Shown here piece after piece: positions 8,819-20,628 of a stretch of DNA of 58,783 nucleotides. A program made the position numbers and the translations under genes. A model generated the notes under the pieces. That model saw only the letters and a list, made by a program, of their open reading frames with translations. It had not been told where the DNA came from and did no database searches. This stretch comes from Sulfuriferula thiophila. GTDB lineage: Bacteria > Pseudomonadota > Gammaproteobacteria > Burkholderiales > Sulfuriferulaceae. Where the stretch lies: assembly GCF_003864975.1 (NCBI RefSeq), contig NZ_BHGL01000014.1, positions 1-58,783 on the forward strand. The letters run 5' to 3'. Position 1 is the stretch's first letter; the number at the start of each line of letters is the position of its first letter.

Positions 8819-8855
8819 TTCTGCATTTGTAAGTTGATTGAGTCGTTAAACAAGC

Positions 8856-8883
8856 TGCGGACGCAATATATTTTGCGTCCGCA
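8856..8883 (+). promoter_or_regulatory. intercistronic hairpin before glnK
   Basis: A perfect 11-bp inverted repeat (TGCGGACGCAA and TTGCGTCCGCA) around a 6-base loop, without a following T-tract. It ends 13 bases before the glnK start codon, next to its AAGGAG ribosome site. It could be an mRNA-stabilising or processing element that sets porin versus glnK-amtB levels, or a weak attenuator. Confidence 0.6.
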
Positions 8884-8887
8884 TTAA

Positions 8888-9235
<348 letters not shown>

Positions 9236-9247
9236 AGGGAGAGCGAC

Positions 9248-10750
9248 ATGAAAAAATGGCTCATCGCACTAAGTATGTTATGTAGTTTTGGTGTCGCCGG
9301 CATGAGCATTGCTGATGACGCTACTCCGCCCGCTGCTGCGCCTGTAGCAGCTGCACCAGCCCCGGATGCTGCGGCTATGCCGGCAATGGAGGCGCCTGCA
9401 GCTGCACCTGTTGCTGCCGTGGCCGCCCCTGCTGCACCAGCACCCGCTGCTGCAGCACCTGTGCCTGATAAAGGCGACACTACCTGGATGATCGTTGCTA
9501 CAGCGCTGGTGATCCTGATGACAATACCCGGTCTGGCATTGTTCTACGGTGGTCTGGTGCGTCAGAAAAACATGCTGTCTGTGTTAACGCAAGTATTCAC
9601 CATATTCTGCCTGATCTCGATTCTGTGGGTAGTGTATGGCTATTCGATGGCGTTTACCGCTGGCGGGGGCATGAATGACTTTATCGGCGGCATGTCGAGA
9701 TTGTTCTTGAGTGGCATGGATGTTAATTCCACGGTAGAAACCTTCTCCAAGGGTGTGGTCATTCCTGAGATGGTGTTCATGGTGTTCCAGTTAACGTTTG
9801 CGGCAATTACCGTTGCGCTGATCGTTGGCGGTCTGGCTGAGCGCGTGAAGTTCTCTGCGATGCTGGTGTTCTCGGTATTGTGGTTTACTTTCTCCTACTT
9901 GCCTATGGCGCACATGGTCTGGTTCTGGGGCGGTCCTTCTGCATTCGGTGATCCTTCCGGCTTCCTGTTCGGCAAGGGTGCGCTGGATTTCGCGGGCGGT
10001 ACAGTTGTTCACATTAACGCCGGTATTGCAGCGCTGATGGGTGCGATAGTATTGGGCAAGCGTATTGGTTACGGTAAAGAGTCCATGGCGCCGCATAGCT
10101 TGGTGATGACCATGATAGGCGCATCATTGCTGTGGGTGGGCTGGTTCGGATTCAACGCCGGCTCCAATCTGGAAGCGACAGGTACCGCGGTGCTGGCTAT
10201 GGTTAACACCATTGTCGCTACTGCTGCTGCTGGTTTGTCCTGGATGTTTGCCGAGTGGATGATTAAAGGCAAGCCAAGTTTGCTGGGTGTAACTTCCGGT
10301 GCGGTTGCCGGTCTGGTTGCTGTTACTCCGGCAGCAGGTTTCGCTGGCCCTATGGGCGCTATCGTACTGGGTGCTGTAACCGGTGTGGTGTGCTTATGGA
10401 GCGTGAACGGCCTGAAGAAAATGCTGGGTTACGACGACAGCCTGGATGTGTTCGGCGTGCACGGTATCGGCGGTATCATCGGTGCGCTTGGCACGGGTAT
10501 CGTCGCTAATCCTGCTTTAGGTGGTTCCGGTGTGTTTGACTACGCTGCCAACAAGGTTGCCGAATACAGTACTTCTACCCAAATGGTTAGCCAGTTGTGG
10601 GCAGTCGGTACTGCGGTAGTCTGGTCGGGTGTCGTGAGCTTCGTGCTGTTCAAGCTCATCGACATGTTCATGGGTCTGCGTGTACCAGAAGAAGAAGAGC
10701 GTGAAGGTCTGGATACAACAACTCACGGCGAGAGCGCTTACCATATGTAA
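9248..10750 (+). CDS. amtB: ammonium transporter AmtB
   Basis: A 500-residue Amt/Rh-family inner-membrane channel with 11 predicted membrane helices. Visible landmarks are FYGGLVRQKN in the first helix of the core and the pore twin histidines in VVHINAG and FGVHGIGG. A signal peptide (to about residue 23) is followed by a ~50-residue Ala/Pro-rich segment with almost no other residues (about 24-75), an unusually long low-complexity periplasmic N-terminus; the Amt core begins near TTWMIVATALV. The transporter conducts ammonium in trimers and is gated by GlnK. It is the last gene of the nitrogen operon and is followed by a terminator. Confidence 0.95.
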   Translation: MKKWLIALSMLCSFGVAGMSIADDATPPAAAPVAAAPAPDAAAMPAMEAPAAAPVAAVAAPAAPAPAAAAPVPDKGDTTWMIVATALVILMTIPGLALFYGGLVRQKNMLSVLTQVFTIFCLISILWVVYGYSMAFTAGGGMNDFIGGMSRLFLSGMDVNSTVETFSKGVVIPEMVFMVFQLTFAAITVALIVGGLAERVKFSAMLVFSVLWFTFSYLPMAHMVWFWGGPSAFGDPSGFLFGKGALDFAGGTVVHINAGIAALMGAIVLGKRIGYGKESMAPHSLVMTMIGASLLWVGWFGFNAGSNLEATGTAVLAMVNTIVATAAAGLSWMFAEWMIKGKPSLLGVTSGAVAGLVAVTPAAGFAGPMGAIVLGAVTGVVCLWSVNGLKKMLGYDDSLDVFGVHGIGGIIGALGTGIVANPALGGSGVFDYAANKVAEYSTSTQMVSQLWAVGTAVVWSGVVSFVLFKLIDMFMGLRVPEEEEREGLDTTTHGESAYHM

Positions 10751-10778
10751 TATGAGTGGGTAAGTAGCAAAGTTGTGG

Positions 10779-10810
10779 AAAAGGGCACTCAATCTGGGTG
10801 CCCTTTTTTA
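10779..10810 (+). terminator. terminator after amtB
   Basis: Hairpin with arms AAAGGGCAC and GTGCCCTTT followed by a T-tract, 29 bp after the amtB stop codon. The symmetric A/T flanks let it also serve the converging hda transcript. Confidence 0.85.
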
Positions 10811-10854
10811 TTGCGCATGCTTTATGGCGAAAACGTAGTGTGACTACATTATGT

Positions 10855-11517
10855 TCAGCTTAGAACTTCTTTGAGCAAGGGTAAGGTAATAGGACGCTGG
10901 GTTTGTAGCGAATAGTGATCCAGGCTATCGAGCGCGGCCAGCAGTGACGGCAGATCTCGGCGCCAGTGACGTATGAGGTAATCAGCTACCCCTGGGTGCA
11001 AAGTAAAACCGCGGGCCTGAGCATGAGTGATGAGCACAGACAGTTTGTCGGCATCGGAGAGCGGGTGAATTTGATAAATCAGTCCCCAGCCCAGTCGCGT
11101 GGTCAGGTCAGCGCGTAGCGGTAGTTGCATGGGAGCTGTGAGTCCGGCAGAAATGAGCCGGCCATGCCCTTCACGCACCTGGTTGATGAGGTTGAATAAT
11201 TTGATCTGGCTGGCAGCGTCCAATTGTTCGACATTATCGATAGCTACCAGATCATATGCCGGTAGGTCGGCAGTGGCGAATTCAGACGCATCCAGATAGT
11301 GCGCAGTAAAGCCCTGAGACAATGCCAGATGTACGCTGGCCTGAAGTAAGTGGGATTTGCCACTGCCTGCTGCGCCCCATACATATAACAGTGGCTCCTG
11401 ATCCTGTCGTACTGCAATTGCATGAATGGCATGAACCAGTTCTGCATTGGTTGCGGTGACGAAGTTATCAAAACAGGGTGGTGGTGCAGGGACAATATCA
11501 AGCACAAGTTGCTGCAT
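10855..11517 (-). CDS. hda: DnaA regulatory inactivator Hda
   Basis: A 220-residue AAA+ protein related to the DnaA ATPase domain but without the DNA-binding domain. It has Walker A GAAGSGKSHLL (about residues 47-57), Walker B YDLVAIDNVE and a sensor region typical of Hda. Hda with the DNA-loaded beta clamp stimulates ATP hydrolysis by DnaA and prevents re-initiation of replication. The clamp-binding motif is expected at the extreme N-terminus, where MQQLVLDI is a plausible QLxLD-like match. It lies 17 bp downstream of the DUF971 gene on the same strand. Confidence 0.9.
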   Translation of the reverse strand: MQQLVLDIVPAPPPCFDNFVTATNAELVHAIHAIAVRQDQEPLLYVWGAAGSGKSHLLQASVHLALSQGFTAHYLDASEFATADLPAYDLVAIDNVEQLDAASQIKLFNLINQVREGHGRLISAGLTAPMQLPLRADLTTRLGWGLIYQIHPLSDADKLSVLITHAQARGFTLHPGVADYLIRHWRRDLPSLLAALDSLDHYSLQTQRPITLPLLKEVLS

Positions 11518-11534
11518 TGTTGCGTAAATCCTGC

Positions 11535-11912
11535 TTAAAGTGCGGTACGTGATGCACCTGCATCAGCCAGGCGTTCCAGATAGCGTGTCCATAACATGTC
11601 CTGGTTTTTACCTATTTCGTAAAGGTAATCCCATGAATAGATGCCGGTATCATGTCCGTCTGAAAATGTGGGTTGAACAGCATAGCTGCCTACCGGTTCA
11701 ATGCTAGCAATGCTGACGCCCTGTTTGCCTACCTGCAAGGTTTCCTGGCCATGACCATGTCCACGCACTTCAGCGGACGGCGAATATACGCGCAGAAACT
11801 CGTAAGGCAGGTGGAATACACTTCCGTCATTGAATGCGACTTCCAGCACATGAGATGCCTGATGAAGTTTGATTTCGGTGGGTAGCGGGGTATTTTTATC
11901 CAGTCCTGCCAT
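11535..11912 (-). CDS. DUF971 domain protein
   Basis: A 125-residue protein with the DUF971 (GBBH-like N-terminal) fold. The signature strands include HLPYEFLRVYSPSAEVRGHG and the downstream SDGHDTGIYSWDYLYEIG. In larger enzymes this domain precedes a gamma-butyrobetaine hydroxylase core; as a stand-alone protein it has been linked to Fe-S or Apbc/Mrp-like contexts, and its biochemical role is uncertain. The ATG is preceded by AGGAGTT. It is followed after 17 bp by hda and preceded by tRNA-Arg on the same strand. Confidence 0.88.
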   Translation of the reverse strand: MAGLDKNTPLPTEIKLHQASHVLEVAFNDGSVFHLPYEFLRVYSPSAEVRGHGHGQETLQVGKQGVSIASIEPVGSYAVQPTFSDGHDTGIYSWDYLYEIGKNQDMLWTRYLERLADAGASRTAL

Positions 11913-11949
11913 GTCTTAACTCCTAGCTTATGCGGGATGTGGAAAGAGG

Positions 11950-12026
11950 TGGTGCGCCCGACTGGAGTCGAACCAGTGACCCTTGGCTTCGGAAACCAAT
12001 ACTCTATCCATCTGAGCTACGGGCGC
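11950..12026 (-). tRNA. tRNA-Arg (anticodon CCG), CCA encoded
   Basis: Read on the minus strand, a full 77-base cloverleaf folds. The 7-bp acceptor is GCGCCCG with CGGGCGC, the D-arm GCTC/GAGT, the anticodon stem TTGGT/GCCAA with loop TTCCGAA (anticodon CCG), the T-arm ACTGG/CCAGT with loop TTCGACT, discriminator A and genomic CCA. The CCG anticodon decodes CGG arginine codons. Confidence 0.96.
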
Positions 12027-12038
12027 ATTCAGACCGCT

Positions 12039-12067
12039 AGAATAACGATTTTCTTAGCTAACGTCTA
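12039..12067 (-). promoter_or_regulatory. putative promoter of tRNA-Arg
   Basis: On the minus strand a TAGACG hexamer (-35-like) and a TATTCT hexamer (-10-like) are separated by 17 bp and end 13 bp before the tRNA 5' end. Both are 4-of-6 or 5-of-6 matches, so this is a plausible but modest sigma-70 promoter. Confidence 0.4.
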
Positions 12068-12095
12068 TATGCATTTGTATGCAATGCTTTTGCGA

Positions 12096-12130
12096 TTGAA
12101 GATTTGACGTTATAATCGTAAAATCTTCAA
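12096..12130 (+). promoter_or_regulatory. inverted repeat flanking the -10 box of the cytochrome gene
   Basis: Perfect 10-bp arms TTGAAGATTT (12096-12105) and AAATCTTCAA (12121-12130) flank a consensus TATAAT at 12111-12116. A regulator bound here would cover the core promoter and start site, so it is a candidate operator for the cytochrome gene. The -35 element is poor (TTTTGC at 12088-12093, 17-bp spacer), which also hints at activator-dependent or specially regulated transcription. Confidence 0.55.
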
Positions 12131-12155
12131 GTTTGCGACTATTAAGGATGTAGTG

Positions 12156-12719
12156 ATGAGTGACCATGACGTAAAAATGACTAAAACCACACCACAACAG
12201 TTTTTCTTTGCGTTATGGGGTGGGCTGTTTGCACCAATTATTGCGATTGCCCTGATTGTCGGTCTGGTTGCCAAGATTCAAGGTAGCCATTCGACCCAGG
12301 CAGCACTGGCTTATAATGATCAGGCAGTTGAAGAACGGATTCATCCAGTTGGTGAAGTGAATGTGGTTGATGCCAATGCAGTGCACGTAGATAAAGAGGG
12401 TGAGCAGGTATTTGGTGAAGTTTGTACCGCTTGCCACACGCCTGGTGCATTGGGCGCGCCTAAGTTCGGTGATAAAGCGGCTTGGGGTCCTCGCATCAAG
12501 CAAGGTTACGAGACGCTGATCAAGCACGCGATTGAAGGTATCCGTCAGATGCCGGCACGTGGCGGCAATCCTGATCTGACCGATACGGAAATTGCACGGG
12601 CAGTAGCGTATATGGCTAATGACGCTGGTGCGAAGTTCACACCGCCAGCTGCCGCAGCACCTGCTGCACCGGCCGCTGCTGCTCCAGCAGCGCCAGCAGC
12701 AGACGCGAAAAAAATGTAA
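12156..12719 (+). CDS. membrane-anchored cytochrome c5 family protein
   Basis: A 187-residue protein with one N-terminal membrane helix (about residues 16-42) that anchors a periplasmic class I c-type cytochrome. The heme motif is C90-T-A-C-H94, followed by GALGAPKFGDKAAWGPRI and, near residue 131, the Met of RQMPARGG as likely axial ligand. The C-terminus is an Ala/Pro-rich tail (about residues 158-183). Such c5 proteins carry electrons to terminal oxidases or nitrogen-oxide reductases; the partner is unknown here. I chose the ATG at 12156 rather than GTG at 12153 because AAGGA lies 7 bp upstream of it. A terminator follows. Confidence 0.9.
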   Translation: MSDHDVKMTKTTPQQFFFALWGGLFAPIIAIALIVGLVAKIQGSHSTQAALAYNDQAVEERIHPVGEVNVVDANAVHVDKEGEQVFGEVCTACHTPGALGAPKFGDKAAWGPRIKQGYETLIKHAIEGIRQMPARGGNPDLTDTEIARAVAYMANDAGAKFTPPAAAAPAAPAAAAPAAPAADAKKM

Positions 12720-12734
12720 GAAATTGCATTGAGT

Positions 12735-12771
12735 AAAAAGGCGTTCCGGGTTATCCCGGAACGCCTTTTTT
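12735..12771 (+). terminator. bidirectional terminator between cytochrome c5 and alr
   Basis: A perfect hairpin, AAAAAGGCGTTCCGGG paired with CCCGGAACGCCTTTTT around a TTAT loop. It lies between two convergent genes and carries A and T tracts on both sides, so it can serve both strands. Confidence 0.93.
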
Positions 12772-12785
12772 ATGCGCATTGCAAT

Positions 12786-13856
12786 TTATGCGATATCGCG
12801 CTCAGGCACACGTTGTGCGCGTGCGCAGAGCAACTCATAACTAATGGTACCTGCAGCCTGCGCTACGGCTTCAACGGGCAAGCCCTTACCCCACAATATG
12901 ACGGTACTGCCTACCTGAGCTGTCGGTAATTCAGTTAAATCCACAAACAGCATATCCATGGATATCCGTCCAAGCGTACGGGTAAGCTGGCCATTGACCA
13001 GAATCGGCGTGCCGGTCGGCGCATGCCGGGGATAACCATCCGCATAACCACAGGCCACAACACCAATGCGAGAGGGTCGGTCAGCGATCCAGGCTCGCCC
13101 ATAACCCAGGGCATCGCCAGTATTCAGCATCTGTATGCCAATAATCTGGCTGTGTAAGGTCATGACCGGGCGCAGGCCCAGTGCCTGAGCGGTCATCTCT
13201 GCAAAGGGCGAGGCGCCATATAAGGCAATGCCCGGGCGTGCCCAGTCACCATGATGAGCCGGATAACGAAATAACGCAGCGGAATTGGCAATGCTGACCG
13301 GGTAGCTGAGTTGGGAAAAGCAGCGTTGCATGACCTGCAATTGATCGGCAATGCCATAGTCATCGTCTGCAGTGGCGAAATGGCTCATCAGCGTGATATC
13401 GCCGCAGGCAGGGATGGCTTGTAGCTGCGTCAGCGCATTCAGATAATCCTGTGGTTTGAATCCAAGCCGATTCATGCCGCTGTTGAGCTTGAGGAATACG
13501 GATAATGGCGACGCCAGTCTGGCGGCCTGCAGCATGTGTATCTGTTCAAAATGATGAATCGCGACGGTTAGCTGGTGGTTGATGCACGCGGTGATTTCAT
13601 CAGCAGAAAATATGCCTTCCAGCAACAAAATCGGTTTTTGCCAACCTAGCTCACGTAATTGCACAGCTTCGTCAAGCGAGGCTACCGCAAATCCGTCTGT
13701 TGCCCATAATGCGTGCGCTACGCGCGCCAGACCATGACCGTAGCCATTGGCTTTGACCACGGCCATGATGCGGCCCTGGCCAGCGTGACTGCGGGCCACG
13801 CTGAGGTTGTGCTGCAGCGCAGCCGTGTCAATGTGAGCGAAAAGCGGGCGTGACAT
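12786..13856 (-). CDS. alr: alanine racemase
   Basis: A 356-residue fold-type III PLP enzyme. The PLP lysine sits in the motif AVVKANGYGHG (about residues 31-41), and the catalytic Tyr region is in the C-terminal part (GDALGYGRAW and the following beta domain). It interconverts L- and D-alanine, supplying D-Ala for peptidoglycan. It begins 3 bp after dnaB on the same strand, an arrangement (dnaB-alr) conserved in many proteobacteria. Confidence 0.95.
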   Translation of the reverse strand: MSRPLFAHIDTAALQHNLSVARSHAGQGRIMAVVKANGYGHGLARVAHALWATDGFAVASLDEAVQLRELGWQKPILLLEGIFSADEITACINHQLTVAIHHFEQIHMLQAARLASPLSVFLKLNSGMNRLGFKPQDYLNALTQLQAIPACGDITLMSHFATADDDYGIADQLQVMQRCFSQLSYPVSIANSAALFRYPAHHGDWARPGIALYGASPFAEMTAQALGLRPVMTLHSQIIGIQMLNTGDALGYGRAWIADRPSRIGVVACGYADGYPRHAPTGTPILVNGQLTRTLGRISMDMLFVDLTELPTAQVGSTVILWGKGLPVEAVAQAAGTISYELLCARAQRVPERDIA

Positions 13857-13859
13857 GAC

Positions 13860-15257
13860 TTAGTATTCCTCGCGGCGCTCGGCATACCCACTGGCATAAT
13901 TTTCAAAGCGGGTGTGCTCACCGAGGAAGGTCAGGCGTACGGTGCCAATCGGACCATTACGCTGTTTGCCAATGATGATCTCTGCGCTGCCTTTGTCATC
14001 GCTGTCCGGGTTGTATACCTCATCACGGTAAATGAACAGAATCACGTCGGCATCTTGCTCAATAGCGCCGGATTCGCGCAAGTCGGACATGACCGGGCGT
14101 TTGTTCGGGCGTTGCTCCAGAGAGCGGTTAAGCTGCGACAGGGCGATGACCGGGCACTGTAATTCTTTCGCCAGACCTTTCAGTGAGCGCGATATTTCCG
14201 AGATTTCGGTAGCGCGGTTTTCACCACTGCTGACGCTGGACATCAGTTGCAGGTAGTCGATGATAATGAGGCCCAATTTGCCGCACTGGCGGTGCAGACG
14301 GCGGGCGCGCGCACGCAGTTCCAGCGAATTGAGAGCCGGTGTTTCATCAATAAAAATGGGGGCCTCATTCAATTTGCCGACGGCATAGGTCAGTTTCTGC
14401 CAGTCGTCGTCTTGCAGGCGTCCGGTACGGATTTTGTGTTGATCCAGCCGGCCGATAGAACCCAGCATACGCATCACCAGCTGAGCGCCACCCATCTCCA
14501 TGGAGAAAATGGCAACCGGCAGGCCGCTGTCAATCGCGACGTTTTCCCCCATGTTGATGGAGAATGCGGTCTTGCCCATGGATGGTCGTCCGGCGACGAT
14601 GATCAAATCGCCAGGCTGCAAGCCAGCGGTTTTTGCATCCAGATCGGCAAAGCCGGTAGGAATGCCGGTGATATCACTCTGGTTGTCGCGGCTGAAAAGT
14701 TCGTCAATACGCTCCACAACCTGTGTCAGCAGTGGTTTGATCTCGAGGAAACCCTGCTTGCCCTTGGCGCCAGCTTCGGCAATATCGAATACCTTGGATT
14801 CAGCCTGATCGAGCAAATCGCTGGCTGAGCGACCGGCCGGACTGTAAGCGGATTCGGTAATGTCCGTACCCACTTCCACCAGTTTGCGCATGATGCCGCG
14901 ATCGCGCACGATCTCGGCGTAGCGGCGGATATTGGCAGCCGACGGGGTGTTCTGGGCCAGCGCCACCAGATACGGCAGGCCGCCGACGTTGTTCAGCTCA
15001 CCCAGATTTTCCAGCGCTTCACCGGTGGTGACCACGTCGGCAGGCTTGCCCTGTTCCAGCAGTTTGGTGATGGTCTGATAGATCAGGCGGTGGTCATGGC
15101 GATAGAAGTCGTTGCGATTAATGACGTCGGCAATGCGATCCCAGGCGTGGTTTTCCAGCAACAGACCACCAAGTACGGACTGCTCCGCCTCGACTGAATG
15201 CGGTGGTAATTTGATAGCGGTCAGTTCTGGGTCAGTGCTGGGAGGGAATTTGGCCAT
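13860..15257 (-). CDS. dnaB: replicative DNA helicase DnaB
   Basis: A 465-residue hexameric helicase. The N-terminal DnaB domain (about residues 18-125) starts at PPHSVEAEQSVLGGLL, followed by a linker and the RecA-like C-terminal domain with Walker A GRPSMGKTAF, Walker B LIIIDYLQLM and arginine-finger region KRPVMSDLRESG. It unwinds DNA at the replication fork with DnaC/DnaI-type loaders and primase. There is no intein. It lies between eamA (28 bp upstream) and alr (3 bp downstream) on the minus strand. Confidence 0.97.
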   Translation of the reverse strand: MAKFPPSTDPELTAIKLPPHSVEAEQSVLGGLLLENHAWDRIADVINRNDFYRHDHRLIYQTITKLLEQGKPADVVTTGEALENLGELNNVGGLPYLVALAQNTPSAANIRRYAEIVRDRGIMRKLVEVGTDITESAYSPAGRSASDLLDQAESKVFDIAEAGAKGKQGFLEIKPLLTQVVERIDELFSRDNQSDITGIPTGFADLDAKTAGLQPGDLIIVAGRPSMGKTAFSINMGENVAIDSGLPVAIFSMEMGGAQLVMRMLGSIGRLDQHKIRTGRLQDDDWQKLTYAVGKLNEAPIFIDETPALNSLELRARARRLHRQCGKLGLIIIDYLQLMSSVSSGENRATEISEISRSLKGLAKELQCPVIALSQLNRSLEQRPNKRPVMSDLRESGAIEQDADVILFIYRDEVYNPDSDDKGSAEIIIGKQRNGPIGTVRLTFLGEHTRFENYASGYAERREEY

Positions 15258-15285
15258 GGTGGTAAACGGGTATGCGAAATAAAGC

Positions 15286-16162
15286 TTATTTTACCCTAGA
15301 AACAGGCAGTAACTGTTGCCATTGATGCAGGCCCAAACCCAGCAGTATCAGTGCCGTACCCAGCCAGATGTCGAAACCGACTTGTTCATGGTTGAGCCAT
15401 TGCCCGAGTAGCAGGGCGCTGACGGGAGTGATCAGGGTGATGAGCGCAACCTGCCCGGCTTGCAGGTGCTTGGTAACGTAAAAATATAAGGTAAACCCGG
15501 CCACGGAACCGAAAATACCCAGATATAAGGTAGACAGGGCATTCTGGGCAGTGAACGTGGGAATGTGGCCGAATAGCAGCCACCAGAGTGGTAACGACAG
15601 CGCTACTACCAAAGTGAGTGATCCGGTGGTGAGCGCCAATGCCGGAATGCTTGCGCCGACCCGCTTTACCCATACCAGGCTGCCAGACTGCAGCATCACA
15701 GCACCCAGCACGGCAACAAAGCCAGGCATGGCCTGCGCGCCGATATGCGTGCCGGCACCAAAAATAACGCCCAGACCGACCAGACCGAGCAGGATGCCGG
15801 CGAGTTTGGCGAAGCTGAGGCGGTCATCACTGCCGAGCAGCAGCCCGATAATGCCGGTGAATAATGGCACCAGACCGAATAACACCGCAATCAGCCCTGA
15901 TGGTACGAAGCGCGCGCCCCAATACACCAATTGCATCGCCCCGAATATGCCCAGTCCGGCAGCGACATAGGCATGCAGGGCGGCACGGTGATAGGGCAGT
16001 TTGAGGCGGATGGCAGCCATGATCATCACGCAGGCCAGTAAGCCGATGACCATGCGCGCCAGCAACGGGAACACAAAATCAGCGCCGCTGCCACTCCACT
16101 GTATCGCCAGCGGCGTGGTTGACCAGATCAGGATGACGCCGAGATAAGCGGGCAGTACCCGT

Positions 16163-16170
<8 letters not shown>
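15286..16170 (-). CDS. EamA/DMT superfamily transporter
   Basis: A 294-residue inner-membrane protein with ten hydrophobic helices arranged as two EamA repeats (about residues 5-135 and 148-285), the length usual for drug/metabolite transporters. The substrate cannot be told from sequence; relatives export amino acids or metabolites. Its start overlaps the end of metH by 8 bp, implying translational coupling and a possible link to methionine or one-carbon metabolites, though this is only context. dnaB follows after 28 bp. Confidence 0.88.
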
Positions 16171-19849
<3,679 letters not shown>

Positions 19850-19984
19850 GGCAACTCAAAGAAACGACAGAAAGATGTTTATGATACGTTGAATCAGGGG
19901 CTTAAGCCAGTCTGTGGCACCAGGTGCAATGTATGGCGAATCTCGTCATTGTTGTTGAAATGTGAACAAAAACATGGAGTAATT

Positions 19985-19998
19985 GCGGAAAATTCCGC
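19985..19998. promoter_or_regulatory. palindrome upstream of the rhodanese promoter
   Basis: GCGGAA and TTCCGC flank AA, ending 9 bp upstream of the sigma-54 -24 element. It may be an operator or IHF-adjacent site, but it is short and unproven. It lies about 135 bp upstream of metH, so it could also affect that gene. Confidence 0.35.
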
Positions 19999-20007
19999 GA
20001 ATTTCGC

Positions 20008-20023
20008 TGGCACGTACATTGCT
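20008..20023 (+). promoter_or_regulatory. sigma-54 promoter upstream of the rhodanese gene
   Basis: TGGCACGTACATTGCT matches the sigma-54 consensus TGGCACG-N4-TTGCW at all defined positions. Transcription would begin near 20034, giving a leader of about 70 bases before the rhodanese ATG at 20104. No NtrC-like 15-base enhancer is evident upstream; the activator is unknown. Confidence 0.75.
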
Positions 20024-20103
20024 TACAGTTTAGTCAGTCAGGCGGAGCCGGAATATATCAAGCAGGTTGCGCCATTTATTAAACTACTCAGTGGAGGTTT
20101 GTC

Positions 20104-20508
20104 ATGTTGCAAATCAGTCCTCATGAATTGTCAGGTTTATTGGTGCGCCAACCAGATGCGGTCATTATTGATGTGCGCTTCCAGCACGAACGCGATGAAA
20201 TCGGCTACGTGTATGGTTCATACCATATCCCTCTGTATACCCCGGAGTGGGACCCTAATCCCGATTTTTCAGCCGCAGTGGCGGAAGTTGCGGGAGTAGA
20301 TACCCCGGTAATTTTTATCTGTCGTACCGGCAATCGTTCCTGTGAGGCTTGCAATATTGTACAGGCGCAGGGTTATCACCATATTTATAATTTGCGCGAG
20401 GGTTATGTCGGTTTGGTGAATTTAATGCCTCAGACTACTTCTGATGATGTCTGTCAATTAATCAGGTTGCCAGACCAGATAGGCGATATTATGGGTTTGT
20501 GCGCTTGA
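20104..20508 (+). CDS. rhodanese-like domain protein
   Basis: A 134-residue single-domain rhodanese without a signal peptide. The active-site loop is C73-R-T-G-N-R-S, with Asp/Arg landmarks in VIIDVRFQHERDEIG. Such proteins transfer sulfane sulfur from thiosulfate or persulfides to thiols. GTGGAGG lies just upstream of the ATG, which decides this start over the longer upstream frame. It is divergent from metH and sits behind a near-perfect sigma-54 promoter, reminiscent of the sigma-54-controlled PspE rhodanese of enterobacteria, but no other psp gene is nearby. The in vivo sulfur acceptor is unknown. Confidence 0.85.
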   Translation: MLQISPHELSGLLVRQPDAVIIDVRFQHERDEIGYVYGSYHIPLYTPEWDPNPDFSAAVAEVAGVDTPVIFICRTGNRSCEACNIVQAQGYHHIYNLREGYVGLVNLMPQTTSDDVCQLIRLPDQIGDIMGLCA

Positions 20509-20590
20509 TTCCGGCATAAGCGGATTTAATAAATTATCGTATTAATTCAAGATTATCTATTCGGATAGTCTGCATCAGATCGTTAACAAA

Positions 20591-20619
20591 TTGTACTTCC
20601 TGTCTGAGGTCGCTACAAT
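20591..20619 (+). promoter_or_regulatory. sigma-70 promoter of the yqgE-ruvX-pyr operon
   Basis: TTGTAC (20591-20596) and TACAAT (20614-20619) are spaced by 17 bp. The expected start (about 20625-20627) lies only 2-4 bases before the yqgE ATG at 20629, and no ribosome-binding sequence is visible, so a leaderless transcript is possible. Confidence 0.5.
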
Positions 20620-20628
20620 TAACCTATT

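Noticed and set aside
19917-19927. GCACC-A-GGTGC as an NtrC site for the rhodanese promoter
   Set aside because: The arms are only one base apart; NtrC sites need a 15-17 base footprint (GCACY-N5-RGTGC). It might be another operator, but there is no support.
19850-20007. Cobalamin or AdoMet/SAH riboswitch before metH
   Set aside because: I found no B12 box, SAM-type core or stable multi-stem arrangement next to the metH start; only short palindromes occur.
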